A stretch of DNA of 64,000 nt from Diphasiastrum complanatum (GCA_029204225.1 CM055103.1:39672125-39736124); one strand, 5' to 3'. Shown: positions 1 to 13,690, counted from the stretch's first letter. The notes: generated by a model not told the origin, from the letters alone. Program-made: numbers and translations.

Positions 1-1949
1 AACGTGGATACTATTAGCAATGAAGAGATTTCATTGATGCAATAGAGATCTTATTCATGTCAATATTCTAGATCATTATTCGATGCATCATGAATCTACC
101 TCAAAAGAGCTTAAAGTGGCTTTTGTTGGAGAATATTATTTTTATGGACCCTCTACAACTCAACTAAAGTATATAATTCATATGTCTATTCAACATGCCT
201 AAATTTGAATAGTGATTGAGAGCATTTTCTCAACCAAGTGGAATTCCTTGAGAGATTGACCTTAGTTGATTTTAATTATGCTGATATTCCTCCTATGTGG
301 GATATTGATATTCTAAATGCATAACTGATGACTATAATCAAAGCATTGGAATTAAAAAAATTATTGGTTATTCAACTACAAGAAATAATTCTCAAGTCAA
401 TAAAGGCATATGCAAGGCAAGAACAAGCATCCAAGGGAATGGGATCAGTTATCTAAGATGGCATGATGTCGAAGAAGTACACAAAAGAGGATATTGTGTT
501 GATACATCCTGTCTATTTCATGCAGATTTGGATTACCAAAAAGCAATATGATATTTCATGAACCTCTTCTTCAACCATTATTTTTTTTCTTAATGTGAAC
601 ATAAACTATAGACTAAAGCTATCAGATAGATATAATATAAATAGCTCGAGATTTGTAACAACACAACAAGCTTCCGGACATGCCATCCTCAATTATAACT
701 ACTTAAATTAGAAAAACTGGACCAATATTCAAGCTTATCAAGGAAGTGTCTTTCATTTTTTAGGAAAAAAATGTTTAAGTATGAGGAGTGTCATGTACTT
801 TCTGTACATTGGTGCTTCAAAATATATTATAAGCTCTGTTGGGCCCAAAAGGAGGTAATAGCCTTTAAAAGAAGGTGGTTCCCTCTTCAGGCCCTCCAAA
901 GTACTTAAATAAGGATAACAGGCCAACAAGGGCCTAACATACACTTAATAAAACTTAACAAGAGCTAATCATGCTTCAAGATAGTTATGTTTAGTTAAGT
1001 TAGGGCATTGTCTATAAGTAGGCAAGAGAGACCACTTTTGGAATCTTTTGGCTCATTTGCAAAGGAGAGAACTAATCTTTTTATTTGTGCATGTCAGCCT
1101 TGGGAATTGAGCTTGCTAGGTCTCATGTGCCCAATCCACATGAGATCCATCTTCCTTTTGTATTTATTTATTTCCACTTTTTAATTCTAATGGCGACTTC
1201 ATGGAATTCTATGTGTGATGTGTTTTTATGGCTATATCGACATGAATGTCTTCTTCTCTTGATTGTATCTTTAATTCCATTGTTATTGCTATTTCATTGG
1301 GTTGGGACATAAATGAAAAAAATCTTATCACTTCTTGTTGCAACAATAATTTGTCATTCCAGGCATCCAAGGAGCCATTGCCAAAATTGGAGGATGAATC
1401 CATGATAGTATATTTAAGGAAAGCCTCATAACATTAACGTCACTAAGCCACACATTAGCCTCTTAGAATCGCTAATTTTTGGTTATGACTTTGTAGATAT
1501 ATGGAAAAGATGGAAAAGATTATGGAAATGATCTCATATAAAACTTAATCACCAAAGAGCTTAAAGATTTCTTGTGATGGTTTTCATGGAAATGATTGCA
1601 ACTTTGTGGGGTCTACTCTTCCATGAACTAGGATACACAAGCCATTGCATAAAGACACCTCTGCTACAACTTAGGCTTGCATTCCTCATGCCATTTATAC
1701 AAGAAATCAATCTATATGAAGGAAAGGCTGTCCAACGGGCATTGAGTTTGTTAGGACTTGATTTCATCTCCTTGTGGTCAAGAGTTTGTCTTCAATGTAA
1801 AGCACAAATGAGGACGTACAAGAAAAAGCAAAATAAGGCACATTATTGTGGACATAATATAATGTGGCAAAAACATGGACAAGTTGGCGCTTAGCAGTAC
1901 AAATGCACAAGTTGGCACATAATAGAACACATGCACAAGTAGGCACATA
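1..1949. other. No recognisable gene; AT-rich intergenic DNA
   Basis: I recognise no gene here. Short open stretches occur on both strands but none shows a known domain, and all are broken by stops within about 100 codons. A short C/A-rich motif around 'acaagt(t/a)ggcacataa' recurs between about 1880 and 1970. The base composition and decay resemble old transposon sequence, but I cannot assign a family. Confidence 0.4.
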
Positions 1950-2900
1950 ACATTACACATGCACAGGCCTGAGTAACGAATGACAAAACATCTATAGGTA
2001 CAATAGAAAACTTAACATTTTCAAGTATCACATCTATCACCAAGCGATCATCATTATGGACTTGGTTGTGCTCCAAACTTGAGCATACAAAGTTATCATA
2101 CTCTTCATTTGCTTGTTTTTCACTCTCTTGGGACAAGTTAGGAGATGAATTAACTCTTCCAAAAAGTTATTGTGCTCTTCATTTGCTTGTTCTTCGCTCT
2201 CTTGGGACTAGTTAGGAGATGAGTTAACTCTTTCCCATCCTATAACTCTTTGTGCATGCTTCTTGGCTTAACATACACATTCAAAGTGTGTTCATTCGTA
2301 CCACAATAATAACATGGACTGTGGCATAAGAGTTAGATTCACCATGAGTGTCATGTGAAGGTTTAGATGAATTGCAAGGATCATCACTTTGTCGAGAAGA
2401 AAAATATTGTTAATCATGGAAGAAGGAGCTTGCCCATTTCCTCTTCCTCTTCCTTAAGTTCCAAGCATGTCCTATTTCTCTTAAAGAGTTGGATCCTAAC
2501 ATAAATGCTTGATCACATCAACATTTGAGTATATTGAATTTGATAATTTTCAAATTAATTCTGTTCAAGATATTGTAGACTCTCTCAAAACTAGTTCGTC
2601 ACCATTAAAGCAATTATAAATGGCTCTGAAATAGTCAATTGCCATCAAAATAGTCATAAAGAAGGCGATAGGATGAAGGTAGGGCATTCATGACAACACT
2701 CATGCTATCCACCTCGAAAGTCGATTCATCAATGGCTCTCGATTAGTCAATTGGTCAATCACTCTTTTGATCTTCATCAAGAAATCGATAATCTATTCCA
2801 ATTCATCCATCCTCATGTTGAGGAATTGCTGATTGAGAAATAAAACTCTAATAGTATTCACAATCTCATACATGGATTGTAAGATGGACCAAGCTTCAAT
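1950..2900 (-). mobile_element. Degraded Copia gag fragment
   Basis: Read on the minus strand, broken frames give a gag-like order. First comes a segment resembling the UBN2 gag core, with a phrase like MNALPSSYRLLYDYF at about 2700-2660. It is followed by acidic and basic linkers and then a decayed zinc-knuckle-like CYYCGTNEHT at about 2310. Many stops and frameshifts interrupt it, no protease or polymerase follows, and no LTRs were found. It is an old relic of a Ty1/Copia element. The family call rests on the motif order only. Confidence 0.45.
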
Positions 2901-3990
2901 ATAATTGATTCCAAAGAAGTACATGGTACATGGAATGTTCTAAGAAAATTATCATATATACAGCTCTTCAAGCTCGTTTGTCTCATTCATTCCACTCAGC
3001 AATAAATTATTCATATGTTTTCTCAGCTTCACCACTAGAAGCACTGGATTTAGTTGGAGCTAAAAATATTAACGGTCTATTTTTGTCACTAACTATATTT
3101 TTTAGGTTTCATTTTAGATTTCTAAGCCAATTATTTTTATAGTATGCCTCGTGAACACAATCTAGCTCATAAACATACAATGAGCGTGCTCGAGCATGGC
3201 ATTACACCCATAAAAGCTCAAGCAATATCCCTAGTTAGGCAATGAGAGCCAACTATTTTTGGGCAAGGATTTGCCCTTGACACATGACTAACGACCTTGC
3301 CCCATGACTTTATCCTAGACGTGAAGGATTTTTTCAAAAGATTTTTTTTCATTTTCTTGCAGATAATTAAATCTTGTAATGGTTGCCCTTCCTCAAGGAA
3401 TGATGAGTTCGCTGGAGGTCATGAATACAAAGTTGCCCATAAAGCATTAAATTTCACATTATGAACTACAAAAGTGATCTCACCTTACATTTTTTTTGGC
3501 ATATTATGAGATTTGATAATGAGTTTACCTATTCTCTTGACATTTTATGAAATCTAATCCATAAAAAAATCTCACAAGAACATTGTGCTCAAGAAATTTG
3601 AAAATAGAGATTATGATCCATACAGATGCATAGGTGAGACTCGTTACAAACAATTTGTAGACATAAATATGATTCTTTCCCCCCCATCCTTTGCACTTGG
3701 AAAAGAACTTTTTAGTGACCTTTTATCCACTTCAACAATCATTCAAATTATGGCTCAACCTAATGGCCTCCCCAATACGTTTTACTAGGTGCAAAGGTCA
3801 CGAAGAACTCCCTAATACATAAAATTAATTTTGACAATTTTACAAAGGGAACGAATATGCCTCCTCAAGTGCAATATCTCCTTCTCTTTTCTTTTTTAAA
3901 CAGTTTTTTTACATGCATATTATGCATGGAAGATGCTTGCAAAATAAAATGGCAAAAATAAGGTAACAAAAAAGTATAAAAGGTTTTCAC
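2901..3990. other. Intergenic, nothing recognised
   Basis: AT-rich sequence with only short open stretches on either strand. No domain, RNA gene or clear repeat was recognised. Confidence 0.4.
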
Positions 3991-5215
3991 GCCAGGGAAG
4001 GTCCCAAGTTCTTAACCATTCTTCCTTCAGAAGGGCCTTCCAGCTCGGGCTATCGCCCTTGACCAAAGGCTCTTCTGGCTCAAATGAGATAATCATGATT
4101 TACTAAAATTAAACTTAAGAAAATGCCCTTACCAATTTTTTAAGGTATATATATTATAAATGAGCTTTCATGAAAATTAACTAGGAATAGTCATACTTTT
4201 TGTTTTTTACAAATTTCAACTAAAGCTTTATGCAGGGAAGACCCTCACCAAGCACTCATGAAAAAGTGTGTGCCCCTCACCAAGCACTCATGAAAAAATG
4301 TGTGCGTATTTGGAGGAGCATTCAAATGCCATAATAATTATTCACTAAAAATAGATATGATTGAACAAACCTTACAAATTTGTAAGGTTCTCTTATTATG
4401 AATAAAAACAACAATGGCAAGGGTGTAAGGCTCCTCCAACCTATTCATTTTCAAACGAATTTCTTTAAATAGTATTTTTTCATAAGCACTTTATGGGGAA
4501 GGTCCACTAGGTGTTCCATGTTTTAGGGTACCCTTGGGCCCGCCCTCGAGTTTTGTTAGGTACCTCAAAACTGGCAGGTTCTCTGACTACGACCTTCCTC
4601 CCCTTACTTAGATTTAGTTCTGTTTTTTTTCACAAAGAAAAGGGAGGTGCCTCTCTTAGTGGAATTCGTGTGTCTTTTATTATTATTATTTTATGTAAAA
4701 AGTCTTTTACATGCACCTTAGTGCAGGTAAATTTTTTTATCCTTTTTTAACGTGCACCGTTTGCTCGAAAGGTGCATGTAAAAGAAATTTATGACAAGAA
4801 AGAGTTAAAACAAAAAGTAATAAAAAATGTTTTCATGTGGAGGAAGGTTTGCCTCCTCGGCCATTCTGTCGAGGGAAGGGCTTTCCATGTCGGGCTACCA
4901 CTCTCTATCAAGGGCCCTTCCTATACGACATTTAAAGAAAAATTTACGGCACAAGAAAAGTAAAAAATATTTTCACATTGAGGAAGATCTGCCTCCATGG
5001 GAAAGGCCTTTCGCCTCGGGCTACCACCCTCTATTAAAGGCCCTTCCCAGTGGACGATGCATGTAAAGAAAATTTTACGGCAAAAGAAAATTAAAAAAAA
5101 AAAGTTTAAAAAAAATTCACTTTAAGGAAGATTTGGTTCCTTGGCCGTTTTGTCGTGGGAAAGGCCTTCAGTCTGGGGATTCCGGCATTTGCCGAAGGCC
5201 CTTCCTGGGTCTTAG
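3990..5215. repeat. Diverged GC-rich repeat units (GGAAGG...GGCCCTTCC)
   Basis: At least four related units lie at about 3996-4085, 4838-4925, 4978-5052 and 5120-5210. Each starts near 'ggaaggtttgcctcc' or 'ggaagatctgcctcc', has a central 'cgggctaccac', and closes with 'aaaggcccttcc'. The last three are separated by a similar AT-rich spacer ('catgtaaagaaaatttta') and form a tandem array with a period of about 125-160 bp. A related hairpin lies at about 43520-43562, so this is a dispersed family. No coding potential is evident. Confidence 0.6.
4242..4305. repeat. Short tandem duplication, about 33 bp
   Basis: The phrase 'ccctcaccaagcactcatg' followed by an A-run and 'tgtgtgc' occurs twice in succession with a period of about 33 bp. 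Confidence 0.75.
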
Positions 5216-5379
5216 GGTCTTAGAGTACGACCTTCCCGGGCCCAATATGATGTTGGAGGCGGTGGTGGCTTGGGATAGGAGAGTCCAAGGCCCCTAAAAT
5301 AAGGTCATGCACTTAAGACTTGAGAGCCCTAGGCACTTTGTTTCATGATTTATGCCATCGATGCATCCTATCATCATCA

Positions 5380-5720
5380 TCCTATCTCATGCACAAAATG
5401 CATATAATTGAGGCCATCGGCCAGGCCAGGCCAGGTCAGGTCACATCACCTGAAGTTGGCGTTTGGACGCTCAGGCACAGTTGCGTTCTTACGATAAATA
5501 ATTTTATGTTCGACACGCCCTTTCTTTTACGATCCAGAAATTTACGATCCTTGCGTTTACGAGCGTGAAAGCGTCGTTAACAAAAGAAATATTGATCAGC
5601 TATAAAGTCGCTGCCATCTCCGCAACGCATCCAGAGTAGAGCACATCAATCGCTCTCTCTCGAGTCTTGAGTCTCAGAGGCGGAGTCCACCTTCCCCGGT
5701 TGCGGTCTTGGGTAAGGCCT
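5380..5720 (+). promoter_or_regulatory. Possible core promoter and 5' leader exon
   Basis: This GC-richer island contains a TATA-like 'ctataaag' at about 5599, a pyrimidine-rich patch about 50 bp downstream (5650-5670), and a splice-donor-like 'TTGG|GTAAGG' at about 5710. A second donor-like 'ACG|GTACGT' lies at about 5979, after short open stretches. The next intact + strand gene is the ion-channel gene, whose first visible coding exon begins at an AG acceptor at 16136. A promoter here would imply a 10-kb leader intron. It could equally be a retroelement promoter. Transcript data would decide. Confidence 0.25.
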
Positions 5721-5979
5721 GCTCTCAGGATGCTTCAGCTTTTGTGAAAGTGATACATGAGTTGTTGCCTGCGAGAAGAAAATTATGGATCAGACCTTCT
5801 CTGATAGGTTCTGGTTCGGGCAACAGATAGTGACATCAGGCTTGAGCTCTAAATCTGGAGGAGTATGGCACGAATCAGGAGCGCTCCTGATGTCTGTCGT
5901 TCTTCTTTTTCATGTTATATGAGCGCAATGTGGCAGAAGAACAAGGACAACTGAAGGGCGAAAGATACGAATCAATGAC

Positions 5980-7600
5980 GGTACGTGGTATTCCATTTAC
6001 CATTTTCAAGCTGGTGATCTAGTACCGATCTTGTAATTAGTTTGCGTACGGTTTTAGTCTTACGAAATTCACACTGAACAATATGCTGAAATCTATACAA
6101 CAATGAAGAGCCATTAGCAAGATTCATATATGTGTCCGAAAGTGGAGCGAATTATGATACATAAACGTGTAAACTTATCACATGAAGGAATACTAGTTCA
6201 GAATAAAGAGTTATTGCCACCGTTGCACTCATAATCTACACGACAGTAGCACTCATAATCTACATGATTCTTCATTGACCAGGCCAATTAATATTGTTGA
6301 GCACTGACTATCAAGAGCAGTAGAATATTTTTTTGACGTTAGGTAGACTAAAGTACTGAATTGGTGAGGGTGACGAACATATTCGCAGCTGATATGGTCT
6401 TGAGAAAGTTTGTTGGCCTAAGGCATCACGTCACACGCAATGCAAACGTATGCATATAATTCCGGAAAAGCTTAGAAGAATAAATGTCGGAAATGGTTTT
6501 CAGAAAGCTGGTAGCAATTTGCTATCCTCCATATAGATCGTCTCCTCCAGGGGCCATTACTACTGGAAAAAGTTGTCTTATCTTTCAGAGCTACGCTTTC
6601 TGGTTCTCTATAGTTTGCTAACCTTTCAATACCTGTAACTTAATATTTGCTCACTGATCTTCACAAGCAAGGTTCAATATTCTCGGTGCTTCACTCTATA
6701 ACTTTTTACTTAACCATAAAGAATCCAGACTCATGTGGATAATTTGATATCTGCTACATGATCATAGGATTAAATAGGTCCCGGATTCATGTAGGACTGG
6801 CTCCCCATCAAGATTGGGGACTTCAAGTGTAGCTCGGTCTCACTGATTATCTAATTTTGTTGACAATCTAGAAGAAAGTGTGTTTTGACAAGTCCAAGTT
6901 ACATGAGATGCGGCTATTAATGGTGAGCAAGTTCCACCAAAATTTTCTGCACATGCTTTTCAAATATTATTGACAAGATTATGCACAAGACGTACTTATT
7001 TCTGATGACTTGAATTCCAGTTATGATGACTGAATGGAGCCTCAGCCGTTTAGGCTGCTCTTTTTGTCTTGTACAAGGAGCACTTGCCTTAGTGCCCTTT
7101 AAAGGCAGGATTCTAGACAGCGAAATCAAGAGGTGATCGACTCTTGAAAGTAAATGATTCTGATATCAGCGATTTCTTTTTTTTCCATGATTTTTTTCTT
7201 GGACTTATTATCATAGCTGCTCTTGAGACTTTCAGTTGATGTGATTGATAGCAATCACATGGATTCCTGTTTATTCAAAGTTCTGTCTTCTAACTATAGT
7301 TCGTACATCTAGCTCATCCATGATTGCTTTTCCTTCCAGCAACCGTGAATGCCAACAGCCTTTCGCGGTAAAATCCAGGTTCTTCGATTATCTGCAATCA
7401 CGAAATGCAGCAATCATGTAACAGTGAGGCTGAGTGAGCACATGGTATATTCAAAGAGCGATTGCGTTGACCATCATCGCATCTAATTTATTTCAAGAGG
7501 CTCTACAACATACGCCCCACTAGCTCAGTTACCAGTATTTAATTACGTCAACGCACTAGAGTAATGGTCTACATGCTGCATTTTAGAGAATTCATGCAGT
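5980..7600. other. Intergenic, nothing recognised
   Basis: No domain or structured repeat was recognised. A 70-codon minus-strand open stretch at 6917-7129 has no recognisable motif. Confidence 0.35.
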
Positions 7601-7636
7601 TTGCCCTCATATGTATCATTCATTAATGTAAATGTA

Positions 7637-7686
<50 letters not shown>

Positions 7687-8030
7687 TGCTGCTGCTGCAT
7701 GAATTCTGATCTGAAATGCAACATGGTATCAGAGCCATGAGCCCTGACAGTGATCTCAGTGCATTCATGCTGCATTGTTGAGAGATAAACCGTGTCCTTG
7801 AGCCAATCATTCAGAAGGCAGAGCGGAATGAATCCTGATCCTGCGCAGACCTCTCTTTGCTTCTAGTCAGAACTCTTATATAGAAGAAATGTCTGAAACC
7901 AGCCCTAGTCCTCTTGTTCTCTTCATGCCGAATATGCTGACAAACAGCAGACATGAAGAGATGGCAATCGTCTCTGATACAGAACAAGCAAGAACTGCTG
8001 AAGCAAGCATCTAACAAACAAAACAATGAT
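7600..8030 (+). mobile_element. LTR 3' end, primer-binding site and leader of a Copia-type element
   Basis: At 7724 the sequence TGGTATCAGAGCC begins. It is complementary to the 3' end of initiator-methionine tRNA and is the usual primer-binding site of plant LTR elements. It directly follows '...atgcaaca', a plausible LTR terminus ending in CA. A leader-like region follows, with an ATG near 7828, but the frame soon breaks and no gag is recognisable. The other LTR end was not found, so this is probably a truncated element. Confidence 0.5.
7641..7699. repeat. (CT)n followed by (GCT)n microsatellite
   Basis: About 22 CT units run directly into five GCT units. The tract lies just upstream of a primer-binding-site-like sequence, inside what is probably the 3' end of an LTR. 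Confidence 0.95.
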
Positions 8031-9340
8031 CAAAGTGAGTTCTTTCAAGATGCCAGAAAGTTGGATACTAGCTAAGTCCTTGTGTGCAGGTGTTTAGCCT
8101 AGACGTTTTTGCAACACAGTTCATATGAAGATGTAGTCCAAAGGTATAGACCAGAGAAACACAGGATCAAATCAAAAGCTGAAGCGGTCACATGAAGTGG
8201 GAACAGTGACAACAATTTCAAATAATAATCGAGGGCCTTCATTTTCAAAGAACGTGTCCCTTCAGGACCCAAGGCTCTTTGTAATTAACTAGTTCTTATG
8301 CGTAGGTGTGAACGAATCATTATTTATAACATTACAAACCCATCAACGATTGCTGGCCTTCGAAGTTCGAACTTAGTGGAATACCTGCAGGCTGCTACGT
8401 ATATAAGAAATTAATCGTGCTAGTGCATAGGTTTTTGGTTCACGTTATGTCATAATATATATGATGATATGATTAGTATTTCCTTCATTTTTTCTTGAGG
8501 AGAGCTTTGACACGAATCACGATACGATCACTGAGAGCTTGTAACTTTTCGTTTATCTAACCCTTATAGGCAGCTTAACTTATAACTTACTCGATCTAAA
8601 TACTATCCTTAAAAATTAGAGCTTGTAAGTTTTGGTTTATCTAACCTCTAAGTTTTGTCCAAAGAGGGAGCTATAACTTACTAAAGCTAAGTATTGGGGT
8701 GAGGCATATTGGGAGCTATTGAGTGGCCAATCAAACTGCATTAATATTATGTAAACTTCCTCAATTCCTCCTCTTTGTTGCATGTGCTTCTCTTTTTGCT
8801 TAAATTCATACCTACCTTCATCTGGATGCTAACTGAATATTTATCTTGCATATGAAACTTTCTCTCCATGACAATTCCCCTCCCACCTTGCTCTAAATTC
8901 ATCCTATCTACTCAATTTTGCTAATGCACCCTCAAAAACTGCTTTCAAGAGGAAGAGGCAAAGGAGCCAAACTCCATTTTGTTATGAAACTGTTTAAGAG
9001 ATGTGGCCCAGACATGCAATAACCTAATGGTTTCAATCCCGTGACAAAGAAAAATGTGTCATTATAATTTGTTCCCTCAATCTATAAATAAGGATTTGCA
9101 ACCAATTGTGCTTTTTACCTTTACACACTTCCATTTGCTTTGTACGTGGCATATGCGTCCAACGTGGGCATATGCCACACATGCAAAGACTCTTTAGATG
9201 CTCAATTGATGATTTTACTTCGAACCACATTTCAATGTCTGGTGTTGATCCTAGCATCGCTATAGTTGAGTTACCTACGTATTGCATATAAAATAGTACT
9301 AGTGGCTTATGCTAACAATGACTTGGGGGTAGATCTCAAG
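7831..9340. other. Intergenic, with a direct repeat at 8535-8705
   Basis: No gene was recognised. Two related stretches of about 85 bp at 8535-8615 and 8622-8705 share 'gagcttgtaa', 'tttatctaacc' and 'tataacttact' and form a diverged tandem pair. Short open stretches at 9033-9291 on both strands show no domain. Confidence 0.4.
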
Positions 9341-9342
9341 CT

Positions 9343-10020
9343 TTAAATTCCTCCCCCAATATGTGTTTGAATGCTTTGAACCACTCCAAACCTTGTTGAC
9401 TTCTCTTTTGAGAGATTCAACATCTTTTCCACCCTTTGGAGATTTTCAATTCCAAGGCATGCCATGTGTACTTTCCGAAGCACATTGGTGATGGATGTGA
9501 TGGCTACACACATGCTATCAAATGATCTTGTGCTCCCATAGAGGTAGTTCATCCTTACGCATATGGACATGGTTTTCACATCTCTTTGTATTAAGCCAAG
9601 TTCTATAACGCAAATTACTGAAACTAAGTTTTTGGAAATATTTGAGAACTTTAACACTTAGTGCAGTTTTGTCTCTTCTAAGCCACAAATAGACTAAAAC
9701 CTTTTCTACAACATTGACTATGTCTTTATCTTCTGTAATCATGTCCCTTTCACACATTTCTATCAAATCCAAATGTCAAGCCATGTATGTTGGATATAGA
9801 ACATTTTCCATCTCAACAAGTGATATGATTTCACAACCCCTATTACTTTTTTAGATCCCATCGCTTGATCATGAGCTTTGAGCACTAAGAAATTATCTTT
9901 ATCTTTCGCTTGCACCAAATTTGTTTGAGCAGCCATCACCTTTTTTCTGGTTGTCATCATATCTTTTGGGGTAGTTCCATGCAAAATGTATTGTTGCTTC
10001 ATCACAATAATTGCATTTTT
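9343..10020 (-). mobile_element. Probable Copia gag/protease-region relic
   Basis: Three minus-strand open pieces are offset by frameshifts. One phrase, SLVEMENVLYPTYMA (about 9830-9780), resembles the conserved 'ENVLYVP' stretch that follows the protease in Copia polyproteins. Near the upstream end a 'CNYCD' remnant could be a zinc knuckle. Nothing else confirms the family. It may belong to the same decayed minus-strand transposon cluster as the Gypsy pol just downstream. Confidence 0.3.
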
Positions 10021-10399
10021 TTAAAAATTATCCTATGGATCATGGATTGAAAAAATTGAAAGACAATTGTTTTATATATAGCATAGATAGGTCCTTTTCA
10101 AACAATGTCCACTTATAGATCCATGACACATGTCAATTGTGCAGATCAATTGAAGTTGTGACACATCAATAGCGCCATACTAATGTTCTACCTCGTATCC
10201 ACATGCATCATCTTAGTTTAGTCATTATGTACTTAATCGGGTACACAACATCTAAAACTTCCCTCTTTAGAGAGCAATTTAGAAAAAAATTCAGTTTCTT
10301 TTAGATGTTCTCATTGTTTGAGTTACCTTTCCAAAAAACAGGATACTTAGAATGTATACGATTTTTATGTCTTCACATATCTACCACTTCTTTGGCTCT

Positions 10400-12330
10400 A
10401 TAGAATGTACAAAGGATCAGATCCTCCACAATGTGACTAGTTTATCTTCTAGAATAAAACTGACTAACATGGAATGGATGATGCACCTTTATCCCTTTGG
10501 AATGATCTAAATGATATGCGATCCTATTGACTTTCTTTACAATCTTGTATGGACCACTATATCTTGGAGACATCTTAATATAGCATTTACCATTTCTAAT
10601 TATTAGCTATCATCTCTAATTAATCCATGCTTTGACATTTTGGAGATATCTCTTTTATGGACCTTCATATATGATGATGACGGATCACTAGCTATCCCTT
10701 AAGTATGTTTGTAGTGTTATGCACTTGAGAGGTCATTAAGCTAAATGGTCCAAATTAATGCATGAACTTCAATTTAACACCAAATATCATAGAGATACAT
10801 CAACTTATGTCTCAAAGGTCTTGAACTAGATTGGAAAGTTTATTAGTTATGATTTCCCAAGATCCAATCCAATTTGTATCTTTATGCTCGGAAGATTCAT
10901 TGATTTGATGGTTATCTTGGATGTATTTGGTATGAGGTTGTGGTGGAAAATTCTAGATCTAGTAATGATTTTGGAGGGCAAGACTCCAAGAATTCTCAAG
11001 TTGGAAAGATAGTCATGGAGTATTTAATTTGGATTGGTATGCATTAGAGAGTGAATGTTATGACAACCCAATTGTGATTCAACTTGGATGTCCTAGCAAG
11101 GGTGGCTATTGACTATAGTTGGGCTAAGTTGACAATGACTCATGCTCATTAGTAATCTTAAATTTATGCATTGGTGCCATAACTATGGTTAGAGAGAGCT
11201 GTTATTGGATCACTAGTATTTAGACGTAAGGGGTGAGACAATAGCAAGAGATGCTATAGTGCTTGTGGAATGTGGCACCATAGGCATGATTGGCCATTGA
11301 CTATTGAATGGTCATTGGATCAATATTATAGTGCTTTAATGGATTGAGTCGTAAAATTATCAAGTGATTGAGTTTGGCAACTTGGGAATACAATGGCTTA
11401 TGTTCGTATAAGACAACATGCTAGGCGCACAAGCAATGTATGTGCTAGCGCACTAGGCTCTTATTTCACATGAGTATGGATGTACTCTAGGAATGGGATC
11501 ATAATGATGTCCAATTCTAGTGTTGTTGATGTATTAGCCATAGTTTGGATCCTATAGGGGTATCACACTAGGTACTATAGCTTGGTTCAAAAAACCTAGT
11601 ATTTGGCTCCTTAGCATGAAGCTTCTCTCATATCAAAATACTTAAGACAATATGTAAATGCTCTTCATGCTTTTCAACTATACACAAGTATTTTTTTCTA
11701 AAGGACACACCACAAACTTTGCAAAAAATGGATGAAAAATATTGTTGCATTTATGAAAAATTGCAGGTGCATTTTTTGAATCCAAAAGGTTATACTAGAA
11801 ACTCGTAATGACAATATATTGCACAAAGGGTCACTTTTTAAACATCAATTTCCTTTACCCTTATATGATGTTATCTTAATCAATGGTCAATTTTGTCATA
11901 TTAGTTCACACCATTCAATTGATCCATAATGGGAAATTGACATATTTTCTTGATGGTCATTTTGTTTAATCACATAATTTCAAAATAGAGGTGTATGTCT
12001 CCATCCCTTTTTTTGAACCAAAAGTGGCTAGTGCATTCCAAGGAGACCTATGAGGTTCCATCCTAAGGTACTCCTCGTACTCTTCCTTTTAGCTCATTTG
12101 ATACAAAAAATGACAATAGAATCAGTGAGCTATTAGTAAGAAACTCAATCTAGTGGCCTAAACCCCTAGAAGGTGGAAGATCACCTAATAAGAGCTGGGT
12201 ATGGCTATTGTCTTAGAGACCCTACCATTTAGCAAATCCTCAACCAATTAAACTTTAATTCAATAGGCAAAAAATCAATCTTTAAATTCTAAATATCATA
12301 CTTTTATGTGTAGAAAGACCTCGTTACTAA
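10400..12330 (-). mobile_element. Decayed Ty3/Gypsy pol (RT to integrase C-terminus)
   Basis: On the minus strand the order of Gypsy pol is preserved through many frameshifts. Near 12060-11950 there is an RT start resembling 'SPW.A...KK..G' with a following 'LNKMTIK'-like phrase. The region of the RT active site lies at about 11750-11640. The integrase C-terminal stretch is at about 10595-10445 and contains MSPRYSGPYKIVKKV and KGIKVHHPFHVSQF, which is well conserved. LTRs were not identified. It is an inactive relic. Confidence 0.6.
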
Positions 12331-13690
12331 CATAAAAAATATGAGACTCATAATCTTTTAAACATAAAATTCTTTTCAAAGAAGCGACAAAGGAAGTATA
12401 AGAAAAATCAATGTCACCTTTGAGTTCTACAAAGGAGCCATTATGCAAAAAACTCAAACTATGCACCAAAGTTGATTTTTATTACAAAGCCACTACTTAC
12501 CAAGTATTACATCGATCTTATGTAAGATTTAAGATATGAGAATATATAAATTCTAGATACTAGGAAGAATCTAATTTTAGATTTGAAAATCCTCACATTT
12601 AGCCATCTTCAACACACAATAATGCTTACTGGATATGGTTGTCACCTAAAGCTTTTGCACCAATTTAGCATTGACAAAATTGTGAGTAGATCCATCTCGA
12701 ACACAAAGTGCCGAACATCCACATCAAGGATTGTTCTAGATCCATTGTACCGAACGTGGACATAACAAACATCAACACAACAAATTTGAGAGTTACTTGG
12801 TGCTTTGAAAAACTACAACAAGCCTTCAACTTCTTATCTTTCCCAAGATTTTTGAAGAAGCTTGGTCAAGAAACATATATAAGAAGTATAATACTTTTAA
12901 ATCTTTTAGTATGTAATGTATGTGCACGTTTCTAAGGAGTGTTTTTAAGAGAAAAGATGCAAACTTGATCAAAGGCAAATTGAAGATCATTTTATTTGGG
13001 TAATGTACAAATGTGAAAGGCAATTGGTTTTATAATCTTGAAAAGAGAGAAGTAATCGAATATAGTATTTATGAGTATGTTTGAAGGAGAAATGGAGATG
13101 GGTTTCAAAAAAATATAACAAAATAAATTAGATACTTGAAGGGGGGAAGGGGATGAATTCAAAAGTCAAATTAGTGATTAGAATCATGAAAGACTATTGA
13201 GAAAGAGAGTTAGGTATTTAAAGTGACCAAATCATCATATAATTAATCAAGGGCAAAAGGTATCCAAACCATTGAAGTTTTGTGACCCATGAAGAAGAAT
13301 CGTCAAGTGAACAATATGCTTAAAGGAAGCACATGATGAGCAATCTAAGAGAATGGAAGAAAAAAGTGACATAGATAATTAAATGAATGCAGTTAGGAGG
13401 AATAACACTTGAGAATCAATCGAACTACTTAAAGGGAAGAGGTTGATAAATAGCAAGTTGGTATTTATGGTGTAGTGTAGTGCATATGGGCCCATGATTG
13501 AGATTGAGGGCATATACTATGTTGAGACCTATACAACTATGTGTAGGCTTGTATCTATCTGTCTTACTATGCCATTGTGTCGATGTATGACCTTCAATTA
13601 CAACAAATGGATGTGAGCACATCAACTTTTGATGGAGAAACAAAAAAAGAAGTGTGCAGACTGGAGAATTTTGACAAAGGAAGATAGCCC
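12331..13690. other. AT-rich intergenic, nothing recognised
   Basis: Short open stretches on both strands (for example 13425-13787 minus) show no domain. The right end leads into the Copia RNase H relic and may be more decayed polymerase sequence. Confidence 0.35.
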
